A stretch of 64,000 nucleotides of DNA from Streptomyces sp. NBC_00576 (GCF_036345175.1 NZ_CP107780.1:10540001-10604000); one strand, 5' to 3'; shown: positions 25,592 through 34,403, numbered from the stretch's first letter. Notes: generated by a model not told the origin, from the sequence alone. Numbers and translations are program-made.

Positions 25592-25618
25592 AGCAAGCCC
25601 GGGACTTCAGTTCTGGGT
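25592..25618 (+). ncRNA. Probable IS605 right-end / omega-RNA terminal hairpin remnant
   Basis: CCCGGGACT-TC-AGTTCTGGG (25598-25606 with 25609-25617) pairs throughout if G-U pairs are allowed. It lies 52 bases after the TnpB remnant's stop, where IS200/IS605 elements carry the right-end/omega-RNA guide scaffold hairpin. It touches the stop codon of the opposite-strand transporter gene. Confidence 0.4.
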
Positions 25619-28321
25619 GGTTGACGCCGGCGTCTCCGGCTCCAGGTCGCCCAGGTAGGCCGCCCGGACCGCCGGATCGCGGCGCACCTCCTCCGGCGTA
25701 CCGGCGCAGATCCGGCGGCCGAAGTCCAGGACGACGACCTGGTCGCAGACGCTCATGACCATGTCGACGTCGTGCTCGACGAGCAGCACCCCCATGCCCC
25801 AGTCCTCGGCGAGCCGCCGCACCAGGTGGGCCAGCTCCCGCGTCTCGTCGTCCGACAGCCCTGCCGCCGGCTCGTCGAGGAGCAGTACGGACGGCGAGGC
25901 GGCCACCGCGCGGGCGATGGCCAGCAGCCGTCGTTCACCGTAGGACAGGTCGCCCACCGGCCGGTCCAGACTGTCCTGGAGACCGAACTCCCGTACGGTG
26001 ACCAGCACATGGGCCGGGAGCGGCCGGCTGCCGGGGCGGATCAGGTCCGTGAGGTACGTCCACCGGCCGGGCCGGTCGCAGGCCGCGTACAGGTTGTCCA
26101 GGACGGTCATGTCCTCGAACAGCTCCAGAGACTGGAAGGACCGGCTGAGCCCGGCGGCGGCACGTCGGTGCACCGGCAGGCGCGTCGCGTCCCGGTCGCC
26201 GAGACGCACACTGCCGGACGCGGCCCGGGTGAAGCCGGTGACGGCGTCGATCGCGGAGGTCTTGCCGGCCCCGTTGGGCCCGATGAGACCGACGATCCGG
26301 CCCGGCTCCACGTCCAGCGAGAGCCCGTCGACGGCGACGACACCGCCGTAACGCACGGTCAGATCCCGCACGTGGAGGGGGAGTGGCGCAGCTCGGCGCA
26401 CCGCTACCGCCGCCTCCACGCGCCCGGTCTCCGGCACGCTCGCACCGCGCCCGGCGGACAGCCTGCGGTGCACGCCCGCCGCCTGCCTGCCGAGCTCCTT
26501 GCCGATGCCGTCCTGGTTGCCCACCAGTGTCAGTACCAGGATGATCCCGCCGATCAGCGGCATCCACTCGCTCAGTCCGGGCAGCACCAGGTCCCCGAAG
26601 CGGGCACCCACCGTGCCCGCCGCGAAGACCGCGCCGAACAGCGGGCCGACGAGGAAGCCGACCCCTCCGATGACGGCGAGCCCGAGAGCGGTGATGGACT
26701 CGAAGCTGGCGAAGTCGGAGAAGACCACGGAGGTCGAGCGGAAGCCGGTGAGGACTCCGGCGAGCGCGGCGATGGCGGCGGACAGGCCGAACGCGTAGAG
26801 CTTGGCCGCGCGCACGTCGATGCCCAGAGCGGCGGCGGCCCGCTCGTTCGCCCGTACGGCGATGAGCCGGCGGCCGGTTCGGCTGCGCCGCACGTTGGCG
26901 ACCACGAGCGTGGCGGCGACGAACATCACGAGCACCACGGTGGCGTACCGCTGCGGATGGTCGACCCCGGAGATGCTGATCCCGAAGAGGGTCTGCTTGC
27001 CCACGGCGATGCCGTCGCTGCCGGGGGTCGTCGACAGATCGGTGTTCTGGAAGACCATCGCCTCCAGAGTTGTGCCGAGCCCGAGCGTGATGATGGCGAG
27101 GTTGACGCCGCGCGTGCGGACCGCCGGGAGCGCGAACAGCAGGCCGATCGGCACTGTGCCCAACACGCCTGCCAGCAGGGCGAGTTCGAAGGGCCAGCCC
27201 CAGTCGGCCGCCGCGTGCCCGGCGATGAAGGCGCCGGTCCCGGCGAGGGCGTAGGCCGCGAGGGAGACCTGTCCCGCGTAACCGGTGACCACGACGATCG
27301 ACAGGATGATCAACGCCATCACCAGGGTGGTGGTGATCGCGTCGGCCCACAGCGGAGTCGACAGGCTCACCAGCAGCAGCCCCACCGCGACGGCGAGAGC
27401 CAGCGGCACCGGGCGGACCCTGCCGGAGCCGAGGGCGGGCAGCCGGTCCAGGAACGTGCCGCGCAGTGGCAGCGCCTTGCCGCGGGCGACCAGCACCAGT
27501 GCGATGAAGAGGAACGGCACCGACGAGGCGAGCCCGGTGACGTCGGAGCCGAAGCGGGTCAGTTCGGACTGGACGCCGCCGATGACGAGACCGCCCGCCA
27601 GGGTGACGGGGAACGACGAGAATCTGCCGACCAGGGCGGCGGCCAGCGCGCTCAGCAGAAGGGTGGTCAGCCCGGTCACCGACAGACCGATGACCGGCAC
27701 GATCAGAATGCCCGTCAGCCCTGCGAGCGCCGAGCCGAGCGCCCAGTTGCCGGTGGCGATCAGGTCCGGGGACCAGCCGAGCGAGGCGGCGGCGCCCTCG
27801 TTCTCCGCGACCGCGGTGGTGCCCAAGCCGAACAGGGTGTGCTTGTAGAGGAGATGGAGGGCCGCGGTCACGACGACCGCGATGGCGAGCAGCCACACGC
27901 GGTCCTCGGTCACCGTCGCCCCGGCGATCGTCAGCAGCCGGGTCGGCAGCTTGCCCGGCACCAGCTGCAGGCTGTCGCCGTAGCGCTTGACGGCGATCGC
28001 GGTGAGCACGATGAACACCGCCAGGGTGGCGACCAACCGGGCCAGTGAGGACGCCCGGCGCAGCGGGCGGAGCACCAGCAGATGGGTGAGCACCCCCAGC
28101 AGCGCGGAGGCGAGCACCCCGCAGGCGACGGCCGGCCAGTACGGCACGCCGTGCTGAACGGCCAGCTCCCACTGGACGTAGGCACCCGCCATCCCGATCG
28201 CGCCGTGCGCGAAGTTCAGGACTCCGGAGCCCCGGTAGACCAGGACGATGCCGTGCGCAGTGAGCGTGTAGAGGGCGCCCAGACCCAGGCCGAGCAGCGC
28301 GAACCTGAGGATGTCGTCCAT
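25607..28321 (-). CDS. Branched-chain-type ABC importer: fused permease-permease-ATPase (LivH-LivM-LivG)
   Basis: 904 residues. Residues about 1-290 are a LivH permease (LGLGLGALYTLTAHGIVLVYRGSGVLNFAHGAIGM). About 300-600 are a LivM permease (VVTGYAGQVSLAAYALAGTGAF, GVNLAIITLGLG). About 640-890 are a LivG ATPase (Walker A GPNGAGKT, signature LSYGERRLLAIARAV, Walker B LLLDEPAAGL, H-loop VEHDVDMV). Start at ATG 28321 with GGGAGG upstream. It is divergent from its substrate-binding protein and LivF at 28.4-30.5 kb. Import of a carboxylic acid or amide for the neighbouring CoA pathway is likely. Confidence 0.93.
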   Translation of the reverse strand: MDDILRFALLGLGLGALYTLTAHGIVLVYRGSGVLNFAHGAIGMAGAYVQWELAVQHGVPYWPAVACGVLASALLGVLTHLLVLRPLRRASSLARLVATLAVFIVLTAIAVKRYGDSLQLVPGKLPTRLLTIAGATVTEDRVWLLAIAVVVTAALHLLYKHTLFGLGTTAVAENEGAAASLGWSPDLIATGNWALGSALAGLTGILIVPVIGLSVTGLTTLLLSALAAALVGRFSSFPVTLAGGLVIGGVQSELTRFGSDVTGLASSVPFLFIALVLVARGKALPLRGTFLDRLPALGSGRVRPVPLALAVAVGLLLVSLSTPLWADAITTTLVMALIILSIVVVTGYAGQVSLAAYALAGTGAFIAGHAAADWGWPFELALLAGVLGTVPIGLLFALPAVRTRGVNLAIITLGLGTTLEAMVFQNTDLSTTPGSDGIAVGKQTLFGISISGVDHPQRYATVVLVMFVAATLVVANVRRSRTGRRLIAVRANERAAAALGIDVRAAKLYAFGLSAAIAALAGVLTGFRSTSVVFSDFASFESITALGLAVIGGVGFLVGPLFGAVFAAGTVGARFGDLVLPGLSEWMPLIGGIILVLTLVGNQDGIGKELGRQAAGVHRRLSAGRGASVPETGRVEAAVAVRRAAPLPLHVRDLTVRYGGVVAVDGLSLDVEPGRIVGLIGPNGAGKTSAIDAVTGFTRAASGSVRLGDRDATRLPVHRRAAAGLSRSFQSLELFEDMTVLDNLYAACDRPGRWTYLTDLIRPGSRPLPAHVLVTVREFGLQDSLDRPVGDLSYGERRLLAIARAVAASPSVLLLDEPAAGLSDDETRELAHLVRRLAEDWGMGVLLVEHDVDMVMSVCDQVVVLDFGRRICAGTPEEVRRDPAVRAAYLGDLEPETPASTTQN

Positions 28322-28359
28322 CGGGGAACCTCCCAGAGGTGGAACGAGACAGCGCATTC

Positions 28360-28376
28360 AGTTAAATAATTGTGCC
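28360..28376. promoter_or_regulatory. Candidate operator G between transporter genes
   Basis: AGTTAAATAATTGTGCC, related to the GTTAGATAATTATAGG site at 8338-8353 (complement). It lies between the divergent Liv fusion and binding-protein genes, which ties transport to the catabolic regulon. Confidence 0.4.
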
Positions 28377-28448
28377 GAGAGTACTTCACTAACTCGAAAA
28401 CTCACCCCATGCTGTTCGCATCTCGACGACGAGCCCCGCGGAGGAACC

Positions 28449-29690
28449 ATGAACGACTCACGCCGACGCAGAACCGCCGCAGCGAGCTGCCTCGCGGTGA
28501 CCGGAGTCCTGCTCGCCGCAGGCTGCGGGGGAGAGGCCGCCGGCAGCTCCACGGAGACCACCTCCCTGAAGGGCACACCGGTCAAGGTGATGGTCTGGAC
28601 GCCGGAGGACACCCAGGGCAGCGCCCAGCCAGGCGTCCGGCTCACCGCCCAGGCATACGAGAAGTGGATCAACGCCAACGGCGGGATCAAGGGCGGTCCG
28701 CTGAAGGTCCTCACCTGCAACGAGAAGAACGACCCCGACGAGGCCGAGAAGTGCGCCCAGCAGGCGGTCGCCGAGAAGGTCGTCGCGGTCGTCGGCTCCT
28801 ACAGCCTCGCGGGCGACCGCTACATGCCCATCCTGCAGAAGGCCGGCATCCCCTACCTCGGCGGGACCGGCGTCTCGGCCGCGGAGTTCTCCAACCCGCT
28901 GTCGTTCCCGGTCAACGGCGGCACCCCCGTCGTGTTCGCGGCACATGGGCAGCAGTTGGTGCAGGAGGGCTGCAAGAAGATCTCCGGCGTGCGTTACGAC
29001 GTCGCCGCCGCCGCGATCGTCTCGCAGTTCCTCACCCTCGGTGCGGTCTCCGCCGGAGGGGCGCCGGCCAAGGACCTCAAGGTGCCGGTCACCTCGACCG
29101 ACCTCGCGCCGCAGGTCGCCGCGGCGACCAAGGGCAGCGACTGCGTGGACGTCATCCTGGGCACGCACTCGGACCTGTTCGTGACGTCGTACGTGCAGTC
29201 CGGCGCGAAGACGAAGCTCGGCAGCGTCGTCGGCAACCTCACCCCGCAACTGGCCGAGAGCACCGGCGGTGCGAGCAGCCCGCTGGAGGGCTCCGCGATC
29301 ACCGGGTACTACCCGCCCTCCTCCGACCCCGCCTGGAAGGACTTCCTCGCCGCCACCAAGGGCAACAAGGACATCGACCCCACCAACGGCGCCAACGGCA
29401 CGACCTGGGTGGCGTTCAAGGTCTTCACCGAGGCGGTCAAGAAGCTCCCGGCCATCACGTCCGAGGCCCTCGTGCAGGAACTCGACAGCACCTCGGGCAT
29501 CGACACCGGAGGCCTGACCCCGCCGCTGACCTGGAAGACGTCGACGGCTCTGCCCATCAAGGGGCTCGACCGTATCCACAACACCACCGCCACCGAACTG
29601 ACCATCCGCGACGGCAAGATCGAGTGGGCCAAGCCCGGATCGACCTTCGTCGACGTCCGCAAGATGCTGACGGCCATGTCGTCCGGCTGA
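28449..29690 (+). CDS. Branched-chain-type ABC substrate-binding lipoprotein (LivK-like)
   Basis: 413 residues. The signal peptide ends in lipobox LLAAGCGG. The periplasmic-binding type 1 fold shows VKVMVWTPEDTQGSAQPGV, then AQAYEKWINANGGIKGGPL and AVVGSYSLAGDRYMPILQKAGIPYL. GAGGAACC precedes the ATG. It is followed by the LivF gene. Liv-type binding proteins in catabolic clusters often bind aromatic or alicyclic carboxylates rather than amino acids; which one here is open. Confidence 0.92.
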   Translation: MNDSRRRRTAAASCLAVTGVLLAAGCGGEAAGSSTETTSLKGTPVKVMVWTPEDTQGSAQPGVRLTAQAYEKWINANGGIKGGPLKVLTCNEKNDPDEAEKCAQQAVAEKVVAVVGSYSLAGDRYMPILQKAGIPYLGGTGVSAAEFSNPLSFPVNGGTPVVFAAHGQQLVQEGCKKISGVRYDVAAAAIVSQFLTLGAVSAGGAPAKDLKVPVTSTDLAPQVAAATKGSDCVDVILGTHSDLFVTSYVQSGAKTKLGSVVGNLTPQLAESTGGASSPLEGSAITGYYPPSSDPAWKDFLAATKGNKDIDPTNGANGTTWVAFKVFTEAVKKLPAITSEALVQELDSTSGIDTGGLTPPLTWKTSTALPIKGLDRIHNTTATELTIRDGKIEWAKPGSTFVDVRKMLTAMSSG

Positions 29691-29728
29691 TCCGGCAGGA
29701 CCGGCAGATTCGGCTGAGGAGAAAGCCC

Positions 29729-30466
29729 GTGCACGACATCGACACGCCCCTGATCGCGACCCGCGCCCTGTCCGCCGGATACGGCACCCGACCCGTCGTA
29801 CGCGACCTCGACATAGAGGTCCGTCCCGGTGAGGTCGTCGCTCTGCTCGGTCCCAACGGCGCGGGGAAGAGCACGACACTCAGGGCGTTGTCCGGCGACC
29901 TGGCCCCGATGGGCGGTGAGGTGAGCTGGCTGGGCACCCCCGGCCACGCACCCCTGCACCGGCGCGCCCGCGAGGGCCTCGCCTACGTCGGTGAACGGAC
30001 GGTCTTCACCCGGCTCGACACCACCGACAACCTGCGGGTCGGGCGGGTGACACCGGACCGGGCCGTCGAGCTCTTCCCGGAACTCGGCAAACGCCTGAAG
30101 GTCGGCGCGGGCATGCTGTCCGGCGGCGAGCAGCAGATGCTGTCGCTGGCCCGCGCCCTGTGCCGGACCCCCAGGCTGCTCCTCGCGGACGAACTGTCGC
30201 TCGGCCTCGCCCCGCTCGTGGTCGACCGCCTCCTGCGCGCCGTCCGCGAGGCGGCGGACGGCGGCCTGGGTGCGCTGCTGGTCGAACAGCATGTGCGCAA
30301 GGTGCTGGACATCGCGGACCGCGTGTACGTCCTGCACCGCGGCCGCATCACCATGACCGGCACCCCGAAGGAACTGCGCGGAAACCTGGACGCGATCGAG
30401 TCCTCGTACCTCGCGGAGAAGACCGCAGAAAAGACTGCAGAAAAGACAATGTACGCAACCGACTGA
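29729..30466 (+). CDS. ABC transporter ATPase (LivF-like)
   Basis: 245 residues. Walker A is GPNGAGKS, signature LSGGEQQMLSLARAL, Walker B LLLADELSLGLAP, and the H-loop region VEQHVRKVL. It is the second ATPase of the Liv importer; the first is fused to the permeases on the other strand. The C-terminus carries a short repeat (AEKTAEKTAEKT) from tandem copies of a 12-base unit (30418-30447). It ends two bases before the acyl-protein synthetase gene, so transport and carboxylate reduction are co-transcribed. Confidence 0.93.
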   Translation: MHDIDTPLIATRALSAGYGTRPVVRDLDIEVRPGEVVALLGPNGAGKSTTLRALSGDLAPMGGEVSWLGTPGHAPLHRRAREGLAYVGERTVFTRLDTTDNLRVGRVTPDRAVELFPELGKRLKVGAGMLSGGEQQMLSLARALCRTPRLLLADELSLGLAPLVVDRLLRAVREAADGGLGALLVEQHVRKVLDIADRVYVLHRGRITMTGTPKELRGNLDAIESSYLAEKTAEKTAEKTMYATD

Positions 30467-30476
30467 GGTGAATGCT

Positions 30477-31820
30477 GTGGCAACCGCACGCGAGCAGATC
30501 CGAGCTCTGGTCCAGTCCGGCGACCCCTTCGATCAACCGGCCGTAGGCGTGCGGGAGTTGCAGCTCGAAGCCGCGCGGGAGACCTTCACCGCCCAACGGG
30601 AGCGGATCCCGCTGCTGCGCACCCGGGCACAGGAGACCGGCGTGCACGAGATCACGGGTCCCGACGACCTCGTGCCGCTGCTGTTCTCGCACACCAGCTA
30701 CAAGTCGTACCCCGTCTCCCTCATCACCGCCGGCCGTTGGGACCGGCTTCTGCGCTGGTACACGACCGTGTCGGTGCTCGAACCGGGCGACGTCGACATG
30801 GACGGCGTACGCGACATCGACGAGTGGACCGACCGGATCACCGCCGCAGGACACCGCCCGTACATCACCAGCGGCACCTCCGGGAAGGTCTCCTTCCTCA
30901 ACTGCGATGCCGGCGACCTGAGTTTCCTGCACGACATCCTGGAAAACCTCACCTGCTGGCCCGATCCGCTCCCACCGAAGCCGACCCGCCGCGGCTACCT
31001 CCTCGCGCCCGCTAGCGGCCCGATGCGCTCCGTCGACGGCTTCCGGTGGCACGCGGAGGTCTTCGCGCGGCCCGGGGAGACCCGGCTGCTGACCGAGGAG
31101 CCGATGCGGGTGTCCGAACTGATGAGCAGCGCCCTCCTGCGTCGCCGGATGGCGGAGGGCACCGCGACCCCGCAGGAGATCAGCTCCTTCGAGACGGCGT
31201 CGGAGACCCGCGAGCAGGAACTCGGCGCGGCCATGGACCGCATCGTCGACGACATCGCCGCCCACCGCGACGAGCCGTTGCTGATCGCCGGGATGAACAA
31301 CCAGCAGTTCACGCTGATCCAGGCCCTGCGCACCCGCGGCGTACCCGGCGGCAGCCTCCACCCGGACACGCTGGTGCTCAGCGGCGGCGGCAACAAGGGC
31401 CGTGCGCTGCCCGACGACTACCAGGCGCAGTTCGCGGCCTTCTACGAAGGAGTACGGCGGGTGCGCAGCTACGGCATGACGGAGCTTCAGGGCTCCTGCC
31501 TCGCCTGCGAGAAAGGCAACTACCATGTGCCGCCGTGGGTGATCCCGCTGGTGCTGGACGAGGCGGGCGAGAAGCTGCTGAACACCGAACACGGCGTCGT
31601 GGAAGGGCGGTTCGCCTTTCTGGACGTCTCCCTGCAGGGCCGCTGGGGTGGACTGATCAGCGGTGACCGGGTCTTCGTGGACTTCTCACCGTGCGACTGC
31701 GGCCGACCGGGACCGACCGTCCTGCCGGACATCCGGCGCTACGGGGACCTGGGCGGCGACGACAAGATCACCTGCGCGGCGACCCTCGACTCCTATGTGC
31801 GGGGGATGATCCACGGATGA
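30477..31820 (+). CDS. LuxE-like acyl-protein synthetase (acyl-AMP-forming)
   Basis: 447 residues of the LuxE/phenylacetate-CoA-ligase-like adenylate-forming group. The phosphate-binding loop is YITSGTSGKVSF. The A5 motif is RVRSYGMTELQGSCLACEKG. A C-terminal Cys-x-Cys (Cys406, Cys408) sits in VDFSPCDCGRPGP, near where Vibrio LuxE carries its acyl-accepting Cys. In bioluminescent bacteria LuxE activates a fatty acid and passes it to the reductase LuxC. The start at GTG 30477 is preferred (GAGG eight bases upstream) over 30468. It overlaps the LuxC-like gene by ATGA. No luciferase genes occur in the window. Confidence 0.88.
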   Translation: MATAREQIRALVQSGDPFDQPAVGVRELQLEAARETFTAQRERIPLLRTRAQETGVHEITGPDDLVPLLFSHTSYKSYPVSLITAGRWDRLLRWYTTVSVLEPGDVDMDGVRDIDEWTDRITAAGHRPYITSGTSGKVSFLNCDAGDLSFLHDILENLTCWPDPLPPKPTRRGYLLAPASGPMRSVDGFRWHAEVFARPGETRLLTEEPMRVSELMSSALLRRRMAEGTATPQEISSFETASETREQELGAAMDRIVDDIAAHRDEPLLIAGMNNQQFTLIQALRTRGVPGGSLHPDTLVLSGGGNKGRALPDDYQAQFAAFYEGVRRVRSYGMTELQGSCLACEKGNYHVPPWVIPLVLDEAGEKLLNTEHGVVEGRFAFLDVSLQGRWGGLISGDRVFVDFSPCDCGRPGPTVLPDIRRYGDLGGDDKITCAATLDSYVRGMIHG

Positions 31821-33205
31821 GCGACACGACGCTCGACGCCGCTGCGGCGACTTCCGTGGCCGTCGTACACGTGATCCGCGGAGAGGTCGACGAGGGACCA
31901 CTCCTCGACCTGGGCCGCTTCACCGCACCGGAACTCGACCTGGACCGCCTCGTGTGGCCCCGCACCGAACCCGGCCCCGCCTTCCACGTGCCCGTCGCGG
32001 AGATCGTCGACCTGTTGGTGGAGACCGGTGAGGCCCTCAAGGCGGACCGCGCGGGCCTGCTCGCCGAGGCCCTGGACCGAATGGTCGGGGTCAGCCCGCT
32101 GCCCGCGGAGGTGCTCGAACGTGCCTACGCCGTACTGTGGCGCAGCTTCCAACGACCCGGCCTGTACGCCCAGATCGACCACGAACTCGGCGGAGCGGAC
32201 GTACTCGACGGCTGGCGCGAGGTTCGGCTGCCCGGGGACCGGATCGCGGCCACTCGCGCCTTCCCGCCGCGCCTGGTGCACATCATCGCCGGCAACGCAC
32301 CCGGCGTCGCGGCGATGTCCGTCGTACGCGGCGCCCTCACCAAGGGCGTCAACCTGCTGAAGCTGCCCTCGAACGACCTGTTCACCGCGACCGCGATCCT
32401 GCGCACGATGGCCGCGGTGGCGCCCGGCCATCCTGTCGTGCGCTCGTTCTCCGCCGTGTACTGGCGCGGTGGCGACGAGAGCGTGGAGAGCGTGCTCTTC
32501 CGCCCGCAGTTCTTCGACAAACTGGTCGCCTGGGGCGGCGAGGCCACGATCCGCGGCGCACTGCGGTACGTGGGCCCGGGCCTCGAACTGGTCTCCTTCG
32601 ACCCCAAGACCTCCATCTCCCTGATCGGCCGCGAGGCCTTCGAGTCCCGTCAGGCCCTGGCCCGGGCCGCCGACGCGGGCGCTGCCGACGCCACGTTCTT
32701 CAACCAGCAGGCGTGTGTGGCCAGCCGCTTCCAGTTCGTCGAGGGCTCCTGGGAGGACGCGGACCGCTACGCCGCCCTGCTCTGCGAACGCCTCGGCGTG
32801 GCAAGGGAGTTCAGCTCCGCCGACGGACCGCGAGTCGCCGCGGAACTCCGCGAGGAGATTGACGTACTGCGCTTGTTGGCTCCGGACTACCGGGTGTGGG
32901 GCGGCTACGACGGCCGGGGCCTGGTCATCCGTTCGCCGGAGCCGGTGGACTTTCACCCCGACGGAAAGATCGTCGACGTCGTCCCCGTCGCCGCACTGTC
33001 CGAAGCCGTCATGCACGCCGGGGTGGCCACCCAGACGGTCGGCGTGTATCCCGACACCCGCAAGGCGGAACTGCGCGATGCCCTCGCCTGCGCCGGCGTC
33101 CAGCGTGTCGTCTCCCTCGGCGGGGCGGGCGGCATGCCACCGGGCCTCTCCCACGACGGCTTCTACCCGCTGCAACGGCTCATGCGCTGGGTGAACGACG
33201 AGTGA
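31817..33205 (+). CDS. LuxC-like acyl-CoA/acyl-enzyme reductase
   Basis: 462 residues. It reduces an acyl thioester to the aldehyde with NADPH through an acyl-Cys intermediate. The predicted nucleophile is Cys300 in FFNQQACVASRFQF, matching the LuxC active-site block. The cofactor region IIAGNAPGVAAMSVVRGALTKG and GVNLLKLPSNDLFT are also conserved. Coupled by ATGA to the LuxE-like gene and co-directional with LivK and LivF. The pair implies that an acid or acyl-CoA from this pathway is turned into an aldehyde. Start ATG 31817. Confidence 0.9.
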   Translation: MSDTTLDAAAATSVAVVHVIRGEVDEGPLLDLGRFTAPELDLDRLVWPRTEPGPAFHVPVAEIVDLLVETGEALKADRAGLLAEALDRMVGVSPLPAEVLERAYAVLWRSFQRPGLYAQIDHELGGADVLDGWREVRLPGDRIAATRAFPPRLVHIIAGNAPGVAAMSVVRGALTKGVNLLKLPSNDLFTATAILRTMAAVAPGHPVVRSFSAVYWRGGDESVESVLFRPQFFDKLVAWGGEATIRGALRYVGPGLELVSFDPKTSISLIGREAFESRQALARAADAGAADATFFNQQACVASRFQFVEGSWEDADRYAALLCERLGVAREFSSADGPRVAAELREEIDVLRLLAPDYRVWGGYDGRGLVIRSPEPVDFHPDGKIVDVVPVAALSEAVMHAGVATQTVGVYPDTRKAELRDALACAGVQRVVSLGGAGGMPPGLSHDGFYPLQRLMRWVNDE

Positions 33206-33249
33206 GCCTCAGAAGCGTCCGCCCGTGGCCGGAAATTCTGTCGGCGCTC

Positions 33250-33307
33250 TTGACGCATACTCCTCCGGTTACATAGATAGGACCGCGCGGTCAGTGACCG
33301 CGCGGTC
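33250..33307 (+). promoter_or_regulatory. Promoter with doubled palindromic operator upstream of lacI-type gene
   Basis: TTGACG (33250-33255) and TAGATA (33274-33279) are spaced 18 bases. Two exact copies of the self-complementary GACCGCGCGGTC follow at 33281-33292 and 33296-33307, separated by AGT, over the likely transcription start. The sequence type is more like TetR-family operators than LacI ones. Confidence 0.6.
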
Positions 33308-33356
33308 ATATGCTTGGCCTCGCTCATACAGAGGCATGCGCTTGACGGGAGATTCG

Positions 33357-34403
33357 ATGACACGAATGGTGGCGCACGGTGCGGCCTCGGCCGCTCCGCG
33401 CAGCGCGGATGTGGCCCGGGTGGCCGGCGTGTCGCGCAAGACGGTGTCGCGGGTCCTCAACAACGAACCGTACGTCTCCGACGAGGCTCGTCGACGCGTC
33501 CTGGAAGCCGCGGAAGAACTCGGTTACCGGCTGAACCAGGCCGCCCGGGCGCTGGCCTCCGGCCGGAGCCGGTCCATCGGCGTCGTCGCCCTGGGCACAG
33601 CCGGCTACGGAACCGCCTCGCTTCTCGTCGGCATCGAGAAGGCCGTACGGGACGCCGGTTACGCGCTGCGCATGGTCAACACGGTGGACGGAGAGCCGGA
33701 AGGCATCGCCGGCGCCGTGAGCTCACTCCTTGAACAAGGCGTGGACGGCATCGTCGTCTCCGAACCCATCGTGGAGGGCGAGGTGCGCGTCGGGATCGAC
33801 GTGCCGCTCCTCTTCCTGGGAGCACCACCAGCCTTCACCTCCGCCCGGACCCTGACTGCGGGCGTGGGCGCGTTCGAGTTGGCGAGGGCAGCAACGGATC
33901 ACCTGCTGGATCTGGGACACGCAACGGTCCATCATCTCGCCGGTCCGCAGCAGTGGTACGCCTCCAAGGACCGTATCGAGGGCTGGCGGGCGGCGCTGAC
34001 AGCACGGGGAGCATATGAGCCTCCCCTGATCGAGGGGGACTGGTCACCTGAGTCCGGCTTCGAGGCGGGCCGCGAGTTGGCTGCGGACCCTTCCGTGACC
34101 GGGGTGTTCGCCGCGGGCGACGAAATGGCCATCGGCCTGATCCACGCCCTGCGGGAAGCAGGCCGCCGTGTACCGGAGGACATCAGCGTCGTGGGCTTCG
34201 ACGGCAACCCCGTCTTCGCCTACGTCACTCCTTCCTTGACCACCGTGCGTCAGCCCTTCGACGAAGCGGCACGGGAGGGGATCAGGCTCCTCGTGCACGC
34301 CATCGAGGCGCCCGAGGCCGATCTGCCCCCGGCGAGCGAACCGCCGGTCGAACTCGTCGTCCGCGGCTCGACCGCCCCTCCACCGTCCCACCACGACCGA
34401 TAG
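33357..34403 (+). CDS. LacI-family transcriptional regulator
   Basis: 348 residues. The N-terminal LacI helix-turn-helix and hinge read SADVARVAGVSRKTVSRVLN, then EELGYRLNQAARALASGRS. The periplasmic-binding-like sensor domain includes GVFAAGDEMAIGLIHALREAG and VVGFDGNPVFAYVTPSLTTVRQP. The ATG at 33357 is used because GGGAGA lies five bases upstream; ATG 33336 is an alternative. It has its own promoter and doubled operator. No carbohydrate gene is adjacent downstream, so the target is unknown. Confidence 0.92.
   Translation: MTRMVAHGAASAAPRSADVARVAGVSRKTVSRVLNNEPYVSDEARRRVLEAAEELGYRLNQAARALASGRSRSIGVVALGTAGYGTASLLVGIEKAVRDAGYALRMVNTVDGEPEGIAGAVSSLLEQGVDGIVVSEPIVEGEVRVGIDVPLLFLGAPPAFTSARTLTAGVGAFELARAATDHLLDLGHATVHHLAGPQQWYASKDRIEGWRAALTARGAYEPPLIEGDWSPESGFEAGRELAADPSVTGVFAAGDEMAIGLIHALREAGRRVPEDISVVGFDGNPVFAYVTPSLTTVRQPFDEAAREGIRLLVHAIEAPEADLPPASEPPVELVVRGSTAPPPSHHDR

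Noticed and set aside
25772..28048. 758-codon plus-strand open frame opposite the Liv transporter
   Set aside because: GC-bias shadow of the fused importer gene; His/Gln/Arg/Gly-rich nonsense composition.
28449..33205. Bioluminescence (lux) operon
   Set aside because: Only LuxC- and LuxE-like proteins; no luxA/luxB luciferase or luxD anywhere in the window.
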